Shown piece by piece: positions 25,918 through 34,227 of a stretch of 64,000 nucleotides of DNA (within the stretch, counting starts at the first letter, position 1; every line of letters starts with the position of its first letter). The notes under the pieces are model-generated. The model was not told the origin of the DNA. It did not search any database and saw nothing but the letters and a program-made list of their open reading frames with translations. The DNA is taken from assembly GCF_001563285.1 (NCBI RefSeq), contig NZ_CP005189.1, positions 434,001-498,000 on the forward strand. Reading direction: 5' to 3'. A program made the position numbers and the translations under genes. The DNA comes from Sphingobium sp. MI1205. Lineage in GTDB: Bacteria > Pseudomonadota > Alphaproteobacteria > Sphingomonadales > Sphingomonadaceae.

Positions 25918-27513
25918 ATGACCTATCAGGGTGAGGTCGCTGCGGCGGCGGAGATGATCGAGAATAATGGCGCGCCCTGGAGCGCGATTGACGCGGAAGC
26001 CGTCGTGCGCATGCAGTTGCAGAACCGGTTCCGCACCGGGCTGGACATCGCCCGCTATACCGCCGCCATCATGCGGCAGGACATGGCGGCCTATGATGCC
26101 GACCCGGCGGCCTACACGCAGTCGCTCGGCTGCTGGCACGGCTTCATTGGCCAGCAGAAGCTGATCAGCATCAAGAAGCATTTCGGATCGACCAAGGGCA
26201 AGTATCTCTATCTTTCGGGATGGATGGTCGCAGCGCTGCGCAGTGAATTTGGCCCGCTTCCCGACCAGTCGATGCACGAGAAAACCAGCGTACCCGCGCT
26301 CATCAGCGAGCTTTACACATTCCTGAAGCAGGCGGACGCCCGCGAGCTTGGCATGATGTTCCGTGACCTCGACAAGGCGCGCGAAACCGGGAACGAGGTC
26401 GAGGCCCAGCGCCTTTCCCACGCCATCGAAAATTACGAATCGCATGTCGTGCCGATCATCGCGGATATCGACGCGGGTTTCGGCAACGCTGAGGCGACTT
26501 ATCTGCTGGCCAAGAAGATGATCGAAGCAGGCGCCTGCGCGCTTCAGATCGAAAATCAGGTGTCCGACGAAAAGCAGTGCGGGCATCAGGACGGCAAGGT
26601 CACCGTGCCGCATGAGGACTTCCTGGCGAAGATCCGTGCGTGCCGCTACGCCTTCCTGGAGCTGGGTGTCGAGGACGGCATCATCGTCGCTCGCACGGAC
26701 TCGCTGGGCGCGGGGCTGACCAAGCAGATCGCCTTCGTTCGTGAGAAGGGCGACCTGGGCGACCAGTATAACAGCTTCCTTGATTGCGAGCCGGTGACCA
26801 CCGACACGGCGAAGGATGGCGACGTGCTGATCGTGCGCGACGGGCAGATGATGCGTCCCAAGCGCTTGCCTTCAAACCTCTATCAGTTCCGGGAAGGCAC
26901 GGGCGCGGACCGCTGCGTCCTCGACTGCATCACGTCCTTGCAGAATGGTGCCGACCTGTTGTGGATCGAAACCGAAAAGCCGCATATCGAACAGATCGCG
27001 TCGATGGTCGATCGCATCCGGGAAGTCGTCCCCAACGCGAAGCTGGTGTATAACAACTCGCCATCCTTCAACTGGACCCTCAACTTCCGCCAGCAGGTCT
27101 ATGACCGCTGGGTCGAAGAAGGCCGGGACGTCGCCGCTTATGACCGCGCAAAGCTGATGAGCGTCGATTATGACCAGTCGGAACTGGCTGCCGAAGCTGA
27201 TGAGAAGATCCGCACCTTCCAGAGGGATGCGGCGGCGCGCGCCGGTATCTTCCACCATCTGATCACGCTGCCTACCTATCATACGGCGGCGCTCAGCACC
27301 GACAATCTCGCCAAGGAATATTTCGGCGATGCCGGAATGCTGGGTTATGTCGCCGGGGTGCAGCGGAAGGAAATCCGCCAGGGCATCGCCTGTGTGAAGC
27401 ATCAGAATATGTCGGGTTCCGACATTGGCGATGATCACAAGGAATATTTCGCGGGCGAAGCGGCGCTGAAGGCAGGCGGCGCGCACAACACGATGAACCA
27501 GTTCGCTGCATGA
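25918..27513 (+). CDS. aceA: Isocitrate lyase
   Basis: This 531-residue enzyme splits isocitrate into glyoxylate and succinate, the first step of the glyoxylate shunt. It has the long-form length known from Pseudomonas. The catalytic loop is visible as EKQCGHQDGKVTVPHEDF, with the nucleophilic cysteine; the usual KKCGH reads KQCGH, as expected for this subfamily. The metal-site segment IADIDAGFGNAEATYLL, the SLGCWHGF-like substrate segment and NNSPSFNW are present. No malate synthase gene is in the window. Control by the divergent ScfR-type regulator is likely. A 12-bp hairpin follows the stop. Confidence 0.95.
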   Translation: MTYQGEVAAAAEMIENNGAPWSAIDAEAVVRMQLQNRFRTGLDIARYTAAIMRQDMAAYDADPAAYTQSLGCWHGFIGQQKLISIKKHFGSTKGKYLYLSGWMVAALRSEFGPLPDQSMHEKTSVPALISELYTFLKQADARELGMMFRDLDKARETGNEVEAQRLSHAIENYESHVVPIIADIDAGFGNAEATYLLAKKMIEAGACALQIENQVSDEKQCGHQDGKVTVPHEDFLAKIRACRYAFLELGVEDGIIVARTDSLGAGLTKQIAFVREKGDLGDQYNSFLDCEPVTTDTAKDGDVLIVRDGQMMRPKRLPSNLYQFREGTGADRCVLDCITSLQNGADLLWIETEKPHIEQIASMVDRIREVVPNAKLVYNNSPSFNWTLNFRQQVYDRWVEEGRDVAAYDRAKLMSVDYDQSELAAEADEKIRTFQRDAAARAGIFHHLITLPTYHTAALSTDNLAKEYFGDAGMLGYVAGVQRKEIRQGIACVKHQNMSGSDIGDDHKEYFAGEAALKAGGAHNTMNQFAA

Positions 27514-27518
27514 CGGCT

Positions 27519-27557
27519 GGCGGCCCTGACTTGCGCATGACGCTTGTCAGGGTCGCC
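27519..27557 (+). terminator. Hairpin terminator after aceA
   Basis: GGCGGCCCTGAC (27519-27530) pairs over 12 bp with GTCAGGGTCGCC (27546-27557), with one G-U pair and a 15-base loop. There is no clear T-run on the plus strand, so strength is uncertain. It also lies at the 3' end of the opposing pseudogene. Confidence 0.5.
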
Positions 27558-27569
27558 TGCCTCGTTGGT

Positions 27570-28040
27570 TTAAACGCGGAAGCCGCCCAAAACCGAAATA
27601 TGCTGGCCGGTCACATAGGCAGCTTCCTCTGAAGCGAATAACACGCAGGCATGGCCGATTTCCTCTGCCGTGCACCAGCGTTTCAAGCACAGCAGGCGAT
27701 AGGTATTGTCCACCCACCGCTGGTCGATCTGGCCAAGCTCGATGAGTTCGTGCAGCTGGCTCGCGTCGATCACACCGACCAGCACGGCACTGGCGCGGAT
27801 GCGGTAACGGCCCTCTTCCTTGGCGACGCCCTTTACCAATTGTTCGTTCGATGCCTTGACGGCGACCCACATGCGGTCGCGGGCGGGCCACCAGCCATGC
27901 CCGGCCGATCCAAACGTCACGAAACTGCCGCCGCCCTGATCGCGCATGTGCGGCACCACCGCCTGCACTACGGCAAAAAAAAAAATCCGTGGACTTCGAC
28001 GTCGCAGGCGTGACGCCGCTACCATAAGCCGCAAAGGCTT
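27570..28040 (-). pseudogene. Truncated and frameshifted short-chain dehydrogenase
   Basis: The C-terminal two-thirds of an SDR is readable on the minus strand: AVVQAVVPHMRDQGGGSFVT, the active-site end where YxxxK is expected (RDRMWVAVKASNEQLVKGVA, with the tyrosine replaced by Trp) and the closing ASEEAAYVTGQHISVLGGFR. The preceding CDVEVHGFF is in another frame, separated by a run of eleven T (A11 at 27976-27986 on the plus strand). The Rossmann N-terminus is missing. The run may be a slippage or sequencing site, but the missing N-terminus makes this a pseudogene either way. Confidence 0.75.
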
Positions 28041-28167
28041 TGTCTAATGGCATCGACATGAACAACGGGGGAAAGGCCCCGGACATCTCCTTCCCCTCCC
28101 CGCCTCTTGCAGTGCCATGCCGTCCGCTGTATCGGGTCGGCCGTCCGGGAAACCGGACACAGATCGC

Positions 28168-28390
28168 GCCGGTGTCCCGAAAGGGGCTTAATAGGGAACG
28201 CGGTGAAGGTGGCGGACGCTGCCTGAATCCGGGGCTGTCCCTGCAACTGTAAGCGGTGAGCGCGATGTACATGCGCGGCGGGCACAGCGCCCATGCCGCC
28301 AGCCACTGGGCCGGACGCTAAATCCTGCGAGGCCTGGGAAGGCCGTGCATCGACGTGATGACCCGTGAGCCAGGAGACCTGCCGGCGTCT
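28168..28390 (+). ncRNA. Cobalamin riboswitch
   Basis: The conserved blocks of the adenosylcobalamin riboswitch appear in order on the plus strand: GGTG then CTTAATAGGGAAC, GGTGAA, GAATCCGGGGCTGTCCC, GCAACTGTAAGCGGTGAG, CAGCCACTGG, GGGAAGGC, and the B12-box end TGAGCCAGGAGACCTGCC at 28366-28383. The order and spacing leave little doubt. About 230 bp of leader follow before the TTG start of the TonB receptor. Cobalamin binding normally lowers expression of the following genes. The expression platform was not resolved by eye. Confidence 0.93.
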
Positions 28391-28621
28391 GGTCGCTCTT
28401 GCTTTGGTCCAGGGGATGGCCGGGGCACGGTGAACTCCGTCTGAGCGACGCACGAGCGGCAGGGGCCGCAACGCCGGGCCTCCGGTGGTCGCGTTCGCGC
28501 GCCCGCCCTCCGGCGTCGCAACCGTTTCGGTACGTTGCCGATGCGGAACCTACCGTTCGTAACTTGAAGCTCATGCCGACGACCGAGCAGGCGGCGGCAT
28601 TCACGAACGGGGGAATGACAT

Positions 28622-30748
28622 TTGAACCGCATCCTATTGTCCGCTCGCCGCCTGCTGCCTGCTGGCGCGTCCATCCTCGCGCTGGCGCTGGCCATGCCGG
28701 TCCATGCCGCCGATGACGCGCCAACCGATGCCGACAGCATCGTCGTCACCGCGCAAAAGGCTGGCGTGCTGCAACTCGCCCAGCCTGCCGAAGCATCCAG
28801 CCGCCTCGGCCTTACCCCCATGCAGACGCCCGCCAGCGTGGATGTCATCACGAAAGATATGATCCGCAGCCTGGGCGACCGCACGGTCGTCGCGGCGGCG
28901 GCGCGTGCGCCCGGCATCATCAACAACACATCGGCCTTCGGCTTCTCGCTCAGTTCGCGCGGTTTCACCGGCTATACCTCGGTGATGCAGCTCTATGACG
29001 GGATGCGCGTCTATACCACGACGACGCAGACCTTCTCGGCCGATCCGTGGATGGCCGAGCGGGTCGAGGTGCTGCGTGGCGCGGCGTCGGTCCTCTATGG
29101 CGAAGGCGGGATCGGCGGCGCGATCAACGTCGTGCGCAAGCAGCCGAACACCGAAGGGATGGAAGGCGAGGTCCGCCTGAGCGCCGGGTCGTTCGACACC
29201 TATGCCGCCGCCGGGGGCGTTGGCGGGCCGATCAACGACCAGTTCTCCTACCGCATCGACGCGAGCTATAACCGCTCCGGCGGCTGGATGGACCGGGGCC
29301 GTTCGCGCAGCCTCGCCCTCTCTGCGGCGCTCCGCTACCAGCCGACAGACAATCTGGTGCTGACGCTGAGCCATGACCGCGCCGATACCGACCCGACCGT
29401 CTGGTACGGCACGCCGCTGCGCGACGGAAAGCTGGTGCGCGACATTGCGCGGAAGAATTATAATATCGCCGACCGCAGCCTGCGCTTCGACGACGCATGG
29501 ACCCAGGCGAAGATCGAATGGAGCCCATCGGACGACCTGACGATCACCAACGTCACTTACTATCTGACCGGGTTCAAACATTGGCGCAATGCGGAAAGCT
29601 ATGCCTGGACGGGGGACCAGATCCGGCGTTCCAGCTATCTGGAGATTTTCTACGATACCAAACAGTTGGGCAACCGGACCAACGCCGTCTATCAGCATAA
29701 GCTGTTCGGCCTCGATCACCGGTTCAGCCTTGGCGGCGAATATAATGTCGGCAGGCTGGAACGCGCCGACAGTTCACCCAACAGCCAGTCCGACCTGATC
29801 GACCCCTATGACCATAAGCCCGGCGTCTTTCTGGATGGCGCATTCGGCACGCGCTACAAATATCATACCGATGTCGAACAGTTCGCCCTGTTCGGCGAAA
29901 GCCGCCTGTCCTTCACCGACAGCCTGTCGCTGGTAACCGGCCTGCGGCATGATCGCCCGCTGACCAAACGTCACGACGCGCTCGATCCGACGATGGACTA
30001 TCGCGCGACCTATCCCAGCACCAGTTGGCGCGCGGGTCTGGTTTATCAACCGGCCGAAAGTCTGTCCCTCTATGCCCAGTATTCCGCCGCCGCCGACCCG
30101 GTGACGGCATTGCTGACGGCGTCGCTGGCGCAGACCGATTTCGACCTGTCGACCGGAAAGCAGTGGGAAGCAGGCGTCAAGACGACCTTCCTTGGCGGCA
30201 GGGGCGAATTCACCCTGTCGGGCTACAGGATCGTGAAGAAAAAGATCCTGACCCGTTCGGCCAATGATCCCACCCTGTCGGTGCAGGTAGGCCAGCAATC
30301 CTCCTACGGCGTGGAGGCGTCGTTCGGCCTCGCCGTAACGAAGCAGCTCAACATCCTGGCCAACGGCACGATCCTGAAGGCGAAATATGACGACTTCGCC
30401 GAACTGGTCGGGACCGATCTTGTCAGCCGGGACGGCAACATGCCCATCGGCGTGGCGGAAAAGGCGGCGAACCTCTGGCTGTCCTGGGGACCGATCGATC
30501 CGCTGCATTTCGACGCCGGACTGCGCCATGTCGGCGAACGCTATTCCGACGCTGCAAACACGCGGCGGATACCGTCCTACACGTTGGTGGACGCGTCGGC
30601 CCGATATGACATCGGGAAAAGGACGAGCGTCACGCTCAACCTGCGCAACCTGTTCGACACGCTCTATGTCCAGAACAGCTATTCCACCTCGCAATGGGTG
30701 CTGGGCGAGCCGCGCAGCATCGCGCTGACATTCGACCAGCGGTTCTGA
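28622..30748 (+). CDS. TonB-dependent receptor (siderophore-type) under the cobalamin riboswitch
   Basis: The 708-residue receptor begins at a TTG at 28622: an in-frame stop lies directly before it (28616-28618), GGGGGAA is 6-8 bp upstream, and the frame opens into a signal peptide (MNRILLSARRLLPAGASILA, cut near VHA-ADD). A TonB-box-like DSIVVTAQK follows, then a plug with VEVLRGAASVLYGEGGIGGA and a barrel ending TFDQRF. By sequence it looks like the ferric-siderophore group, yet it stands behind a cobalamin riboswitch. It may bring in corrinoids or a metal complex that spares B12. DUF3649, PepSY and DUF3325 genes follow. Confidence 0.88.
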   Translation: MNRILLSARRLLPAGASILALALAMPVHAADDAPTDADSIVVTAQKAGVLQLAQPAEASSRLGLTPMQTPASVDVITKDMIRSLGDRTVVAAAARAPGIINNTSAFGFSLSSRGFTGYTSVMQLYDGMRVYTTTTQTFSADPWMAERVEVLRGAASVLYGEGGIGGAINVVRKQPNTEGMEGEVRLSAGSFDTYAAAGGVGGPINDQFSYRIDASYNRSGGWMDRGRSRSLALSAALRYQPTDNLVLTLSHDRADTDPTVWYGTPLRDGKLVRDIARKNYNIADRSLRFDDAWTQAKIEWSPSDDLTITNVTYYLTGFKHWRNAESYAWTGDQIRRSSYLEIFYDTKQLGNRTNAVYQHKLFGLDHRFSLGGEYNVGRLERADSSPNSQSDLIDPYDHKPGVFLDGAFGTRYKYHTDVEQFALFGESRLSFTDSLSLVTGLRHDRPLTKRHDALDPTMDYRATYPSTSWRAGLVYQPAESLSLYAQYSAAADPVTALLTASLAQTDFDLSTGKQWEAGVKTTFLGGRGEFTLSGYRIVKKKILTRSANDPTLSVQVGQQSSYGVEASFGLAVTKQLNILANGTILKAKYDDFAELVGTDLVSRDGNMPIGVAEKAANLWLSWGPIDPLHFDAGLRHVGERYSDAANTRRIPSYTLVDASARYDIGKRTSVTLNLRNLFDTLYVQNSYSTSQWVLGEPRSIALTFDQRF

Positions 30749-30752
30749 TCCC

Positions 30753-31037
30753 ATGGCGCGCAGGAAGGCAGCGAAAACGGCATGGCGCGCGGTCCTCCCG
30801 CGCGTACTGGCGGCCAGCATCGGGGCCTATGCGGTCTGCTACGCCTGGATCAGCGCGCTCGTGCTGATCCTGCCCATGGACAAGGTGGACGCCAATATCC
30901 TCGCCACCAATGCCGCCTTCCTGCTGTTCGTCGGCATCATTCTGCGCAGCTTCGCCATTCGCAGCGTCACGCGTCTCTGGCTGGAGATTGCAGGCGCGAC
31001 GGCGCTGCCCGCCGTCACCATCCTGGGAGTCATGTGA
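30753..31037 (+). CDS. DUF3649-type small inner-membrane protein
   Basis: The 94-residue protein has a basic start (MARRKAAKTAWRAVLPRVLA) and three hydrophobic segments, including YAVCYAWISALVLILPM and AAFLLFVGIILRSFAIRS. This fits DUF3649 proteins, which accompany siderophore receptors and PepSY proteins. It starts 5 bp after the receptor stop, and its TGA shares one base with the ATG of the PepSY gene. The function is not known; a subunit of an inner-membrane reductase or transporter is plausible. Confidence 0.75.
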   Translation: MARRKAAKTAWRAVLPRVLAASIGAYAVCYAWISALVLILPMDKVDANILATNAAFLLFVGIILRSFAIRSVTRLWLEIAGATALPAVTILGVM

Positions 31038-32557
31038 TGAAGGACGCTTTGCGGCAATCCATGGCATGGCTTCACACCTGGCTGGGCCTGCTTTTCGGAT
31101 GGGTGCTGTTCGGTATCCTGCTGACCGGATCGCTTGCGGCTTTCTACACCGAACTCAATCTGTGGGCCGCACCGGAAGTCCGCGCGCCGATCCATATCGA
31201 CCGCGCTCATGCCGTCGAAATGGGGCGCAATTATCTGACGCGTCACGCCCCGGACGCGAAGCGGTGGCGCATCGTCATCCCGACGCCGCGCGAACCGATC
31301 CTGCGCCTCGTCTGGACGGACAGCGACGGCAAGGCGACCACTCACAGGCTCGACCCGCAATCGGGCGCGCAGATCCCGCGTGACATGGACGCGGGCTTTT
31401 TCTTCATGCGTTATCATTATACGTTGGGGATCAGCCGGTCGGACAGCCCGGTCGGCTTCCTGATCGTCGGCGCGGCGGGCCTTGCGATGCTCGCCGCCTG
31501 CATCAGCGGCATCATTATCCACAAGCGCATCTTCCGCGACTTCTTCACCTTTCGTCCGCGCGCGTCGCGCCAGCGCGCATGGATGGACATGCACAATATC
31601 CTGTCGGTGCTGCCGCTGCCCTTTCACATGATGATGGCCTATACCGGCCTTGTCCTCGTCTATTATGCTTATATCCCCGCCGGGGTCGCCATGCTTTACG
31701 CTGGCGACAGCAAAGCCTATCAGCGCGATGCGGCCATGTCCGTCTATACCGATGTGCAGACCGCCCCCGGCCCGTCCCGCAGAACGACCAACCTCATGCC
31801 TCTGGTGAAGCGGGCGGAAAGCGCATGGGGCGGCGGTCCCGCGGTCAACATCTACATTACCCATCCCGACCGCGCCAATGCGGCTGTCGAGATATGGCGT
31901 CAGCGCGACGACCGCATCGCCAGCTTTCCCGCTCGCGTCGCGTTCGACGGTGTGTCGGGAAAGACGCTGCGCGTGCTGACGAAACGGTCCCCGGCGCGGG
32001 ATGCACAATCCTTCCTGGCGGGTCTGCACTTCATCGAATGGGGCGGCGCAACCGCGCGCTGGCTCTATTTCACCACTGGCCTGATGAGCGCGGGCATGGT
32101 CGCCACCGCGCTGGTCCTTTTCATCACCAAGCGCGAAGGCCGGCGGGCAACGCCATCCCCCTTCCTCTCCATGGCAAGGACAATCACGGTCGCGGCAGTG
32201 GCGGGCAACATCATCGCCTGCGCGGCCCATCTGCTGGCGGAGCGCATCGTGCCAGTGGACGCGCTCGACCGCAGGTCGATGCTGGCGGGCTGCTATTTCT
32301 TGTCCTGGCTTGCCTGTCTCTGTCACGCGAGCATCCGGCCCTACGCGTCGGCCTGGACAGAACAGCTGGCGATCGGCGGCCTCCTCGCCCTCGCCCTGCC
32401 GCTCTCCAGCTGGATCGTGGGCATCGGCCTGCCCGTCACGACCATGCGGGGCGACTGGATCCGCGCTGGCGGCGACCTGACGATGCTGGCCATCGGCATG
32501 GGCCTGCTTACCGGCGCGTGCCTTGTCTTTCGTCGCAGCCGGGCGACACCGGCATGA
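31037..32557 (+). CDS. PepSY-associated transmembrane protein
   Basis: The 506-residue protein has the PepSY_TM layout: transmembrane segment 1 in WLHTWLGLLFGWVLFGILLT, a periplasmic part, then the paired segment VGAAGLAMLAACISGIIIHK with FRDFFTFRPR, and WMDMHNILSVLPLPFHMMMA. C-terminal membrane segments follow. Histidines at the membrane faces (His in WLHTWLG, HMMM and FIEWGG-adjacent HF) resemble haem-binding positions of FpvG- and PiuB-like proteins that reduce ferric siderophores. It is the third gene of the riboswitch operon and overlaps the next by 4 bp. Reductase action is inferred from relatives. Confidence 0.82.
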   Translation: MKDALRQSMAWLHTWLGLLFGWVLFGILLTGSLAAFYTELNLWAAPEVRAPIHIDRAHAVEMGRNYLTRHAPDAKRWRIVIPTPREPILRLVWTDSDGKATTHRLDPQSGAQIPRDMDAGFFFMRYHYTLGISRSDSPVGFLIVGAAGLAMLAACISGIIIHKRIFRDFFTFRPRASRQRAWMDMHNILSVLPLPFHMMMAYTGLVLVYYAYIPAGVAMLYAGDSKAYQRDAAMSVYTDVQTAPGPSRRTTNLMPLVKRAESAWGGGPAVNIYITHPDRANAAVEIWRQRDDRIASFPARVAFDGVSGKTLRVLTKRSPARDAQSFLAGLHFIEWGGATARWLYFTTGLMSAGMVATALVLFITKREGRRATPSPFLSMARTITVAAVAGNIIACAAHLLAERIVPVDALDRRSMLAGCYFLSWLACLCHASIRPYASAWTEQLAIGGLLALALPLSSWIVGIGLPVTTMRGDWIRAGGDLTMLAIGMGLLTGACLVFRRSRATPA

Positions 32558-32883
32558 CCAGCGCGCTTTTCATCAGCCTCGCCATCGCAAGCTCCGCCTT
32601 TTCCCTCATGCGCCTTTCATTGGGGAACGGCACGCGCGACACCATCGGGATCAAGCTGCCGGGATCGGTCAGGTCGCGCCGCTGGACGGCGGTGTGTCTT
32701 TTGACCCTATCGGCAATGATGTGGAGCCTTGGCGCGGCGGCCATCCCGATCGGCCTCGTCACATGGCTGTTCAGCGTTTCGGCCCTAGCCGCATTGCCGC
32801 TGATACTCTTGTGGCCATACCGCCCTCGCTCAGCGATCATCATGCCCCCCATCGCCTTTGCGATTGCGGGCCTGTTGTTCTGA
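32554..32883 (+). CDS. DUF3325-type inner-membrane protein
   Basis: The 109-residue protein has four hydrophobic segments and the DUF3325 pattern (LMRLSLGNGTRDTIGIKLPG near the start, LWPYRP near the end). Its ATG overlaps the PepSY stop (ATGA). DUF3325 proteins close siderophore-uptake cassettes of the DUF3649-PepSY-DUF3325 kind. The biochemical role is unknown. The 3' end faces dctD, with 30 bp between the stops. Confidence 0.75.
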   Translation: MTSALFISLAIASSAFSLMRLSLGNGTRDTIGIKLPGSVRSRRWTAVCLLTLSAMMWSLGAAAIPIGLVTWLFSVSALAALPLILLWPYRPRSAIIMPPIAFAIAGLLF

Positions 32884-32913
32884 AAGCCTGGCAGACGACG
32901 CCACGCTGCCGGT

Positions 32914-34227
32914 CTATCTATAGTCGCCAATGTCTATGCCATGGCGGTTGAGCTTGTCGTAGAATGTCTTGCGGGGCAGATGCAGCGCCGCCATCGCCGA
33001 CCGCGCGTCGCCCTTTACGCGCTCCAGCACCTGACGGATGACGGACGCCTCATAATGATCGACCCGTCGGCTGAGCGGCAGGCCGGCGTCCTGCTCCACA
33101 TCGTCGGCCTCCATGCCCAGCAGGATGCGCTTGGCGTAATTGGCCAGTTCGCGCACATTGCCGGGCCAGTCATGCGTGGTCAGCCTCGCCCGCACGGCGG
33201 GGCCGACTTCGGGCGCCTGCCGCCCCAGCTGGTCGGCCGCCTGATGCAACAGATAGCCAAATAATAATGGAATATCCTCGCGCCGGTCGCGCAGGGGCGG
33301 AATGCGCAGTCGCACCATGTCGAGCCGATAGAGCAGGTCCGCGCGAAACCGCCCCTCCGCAACGCTGCTGTCGATGCCGGGCTTCGCTGCGGCGATGACC
33401 CGCACGTCCAGCGGTTGCGGCTGCTCCGCGCCGACCGGATGAATTTCTCGTTCCTCCAGCACGCGCAGCAGCGCCCCCTGCAACCGCGCCGGACTGCTTT
33501 CGATCTCGTCGAGGAACAGCGTCCCGCGATGGGCGCGGGCGATGCGCCCGGATTGCGTCAGCTGGGCGCGCCCCTCCTGCCCGAACAGGTCCGCTTCGGC
33601 GATCGTGTCGGGAAGGGCCGCGCAGTTGATCGCGACGAAGGGACGCCCGCGCCGATGGCTCCAGCGGTGCAGCAAGGTCGCGACAAGCTCCTTTCCTGTC
33701 CCCGTTTCCCCTTCGATCAACACATCGACGTCCGCGTCGGCAATCTGCCGCATATGTTCGCGCAGGCGCACCATGGCGGCGCTTTCGCCGATCAATGGTT
33801 CACCCCCTGCGCCTTCGTCGGCTGCGGCGCGCAAGCGCCGATTGTCGAGCACCAGCGTCCGCATCTCCAGCGCACGGCGCGCCGCCGCGATCAGGTGATC
33901 GGTGGCGAAGGGCTTGGCGATGAAGTCGAACGCGCCCTGCTTCAGCGCCGACACCGCCATCGCGATGTCGCCATGCCCGGTCATCAGGATCACGGGTATC
34001 TGGTGGTCGATAGCGGAGATACGGCGAAACAGCTCCTGCCCGTCCATGCGCGGCATGCGAATGTCGGAAATGACGGCTCCCGCAAAGCTCGCGTCGAGCT
34101 GCCCCAGCGCTTCCCCCGCATCGGCAAAGCACCGGACAGGCAGGTCGGCCAGATCGAATGACTGCGCCAGCGCGGTGCGCAACGCGTCATCGTCGTCGAT
34201 CAGCAGCAGATGCGGCGTATCGCTCAT
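32914..34227 (-). CDS. dctD: DctD-like response regulator without the GAFTGA motif
   Basis: I place the start at 34227 (MSDTPHLLLIDDDD), overlapping the dctB stop; a longer frame upstream is a shadow of dctB. The 437 residues hold a receiver with phospho-acceptor Asp55 (VISDIRMPR), an AAA+ domain with Walker A GETGTGKE (173-180) and Walker B GTLFLDE (235-241), and a C-terminal FIS-type HTH (LPRKTFYDKLNRHGI). Where GAFTGA should stand the sequence is LFGQEGRAQLTQSGR (214-228), shorter and unlike it. GAFTGA contacts sigma-54, so activation through sigma-54 is unlikely. It pairs with dctB and faces dctA. Confidence 0.87.
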   Translation of the reverse strand: MSDTPHLLLIDDDDALRTALAQSFDLADLPVRCFADAGEALGQLDASFAGAVISDIRMPRMDGQELFRRISAIDHQIPVILMTGHGDIAMAVSALKQGAFDFIAKPFATDHLIAAARRALEMRTLVLDNRRLRAAADEGAGGEPLIGESAAMVRLREHMRQIADADVDVLIEGETGTGKELVATLLHRWSHRRGRPFVAINCAALPDTIAEADLFGQEGRAQLTQSGRIARAHRGTLFLDEIESSPARLQGALLRVLEEREIHPVGAEQPQPLDVRVIAAAKPGIDSSVAEGRFRADLLYRLDMVRLRIPPLRDRREDIPLLFGYLLHQAADQLGRQAPEVGPAVRARLTTHDWPGNVRELANYAKRILLGMEADDVEQDAGLPLSRRVDHYEASVIRQVLERVKGDARSAMAALHLPRKTFYDKLNRHGIDIGDYR

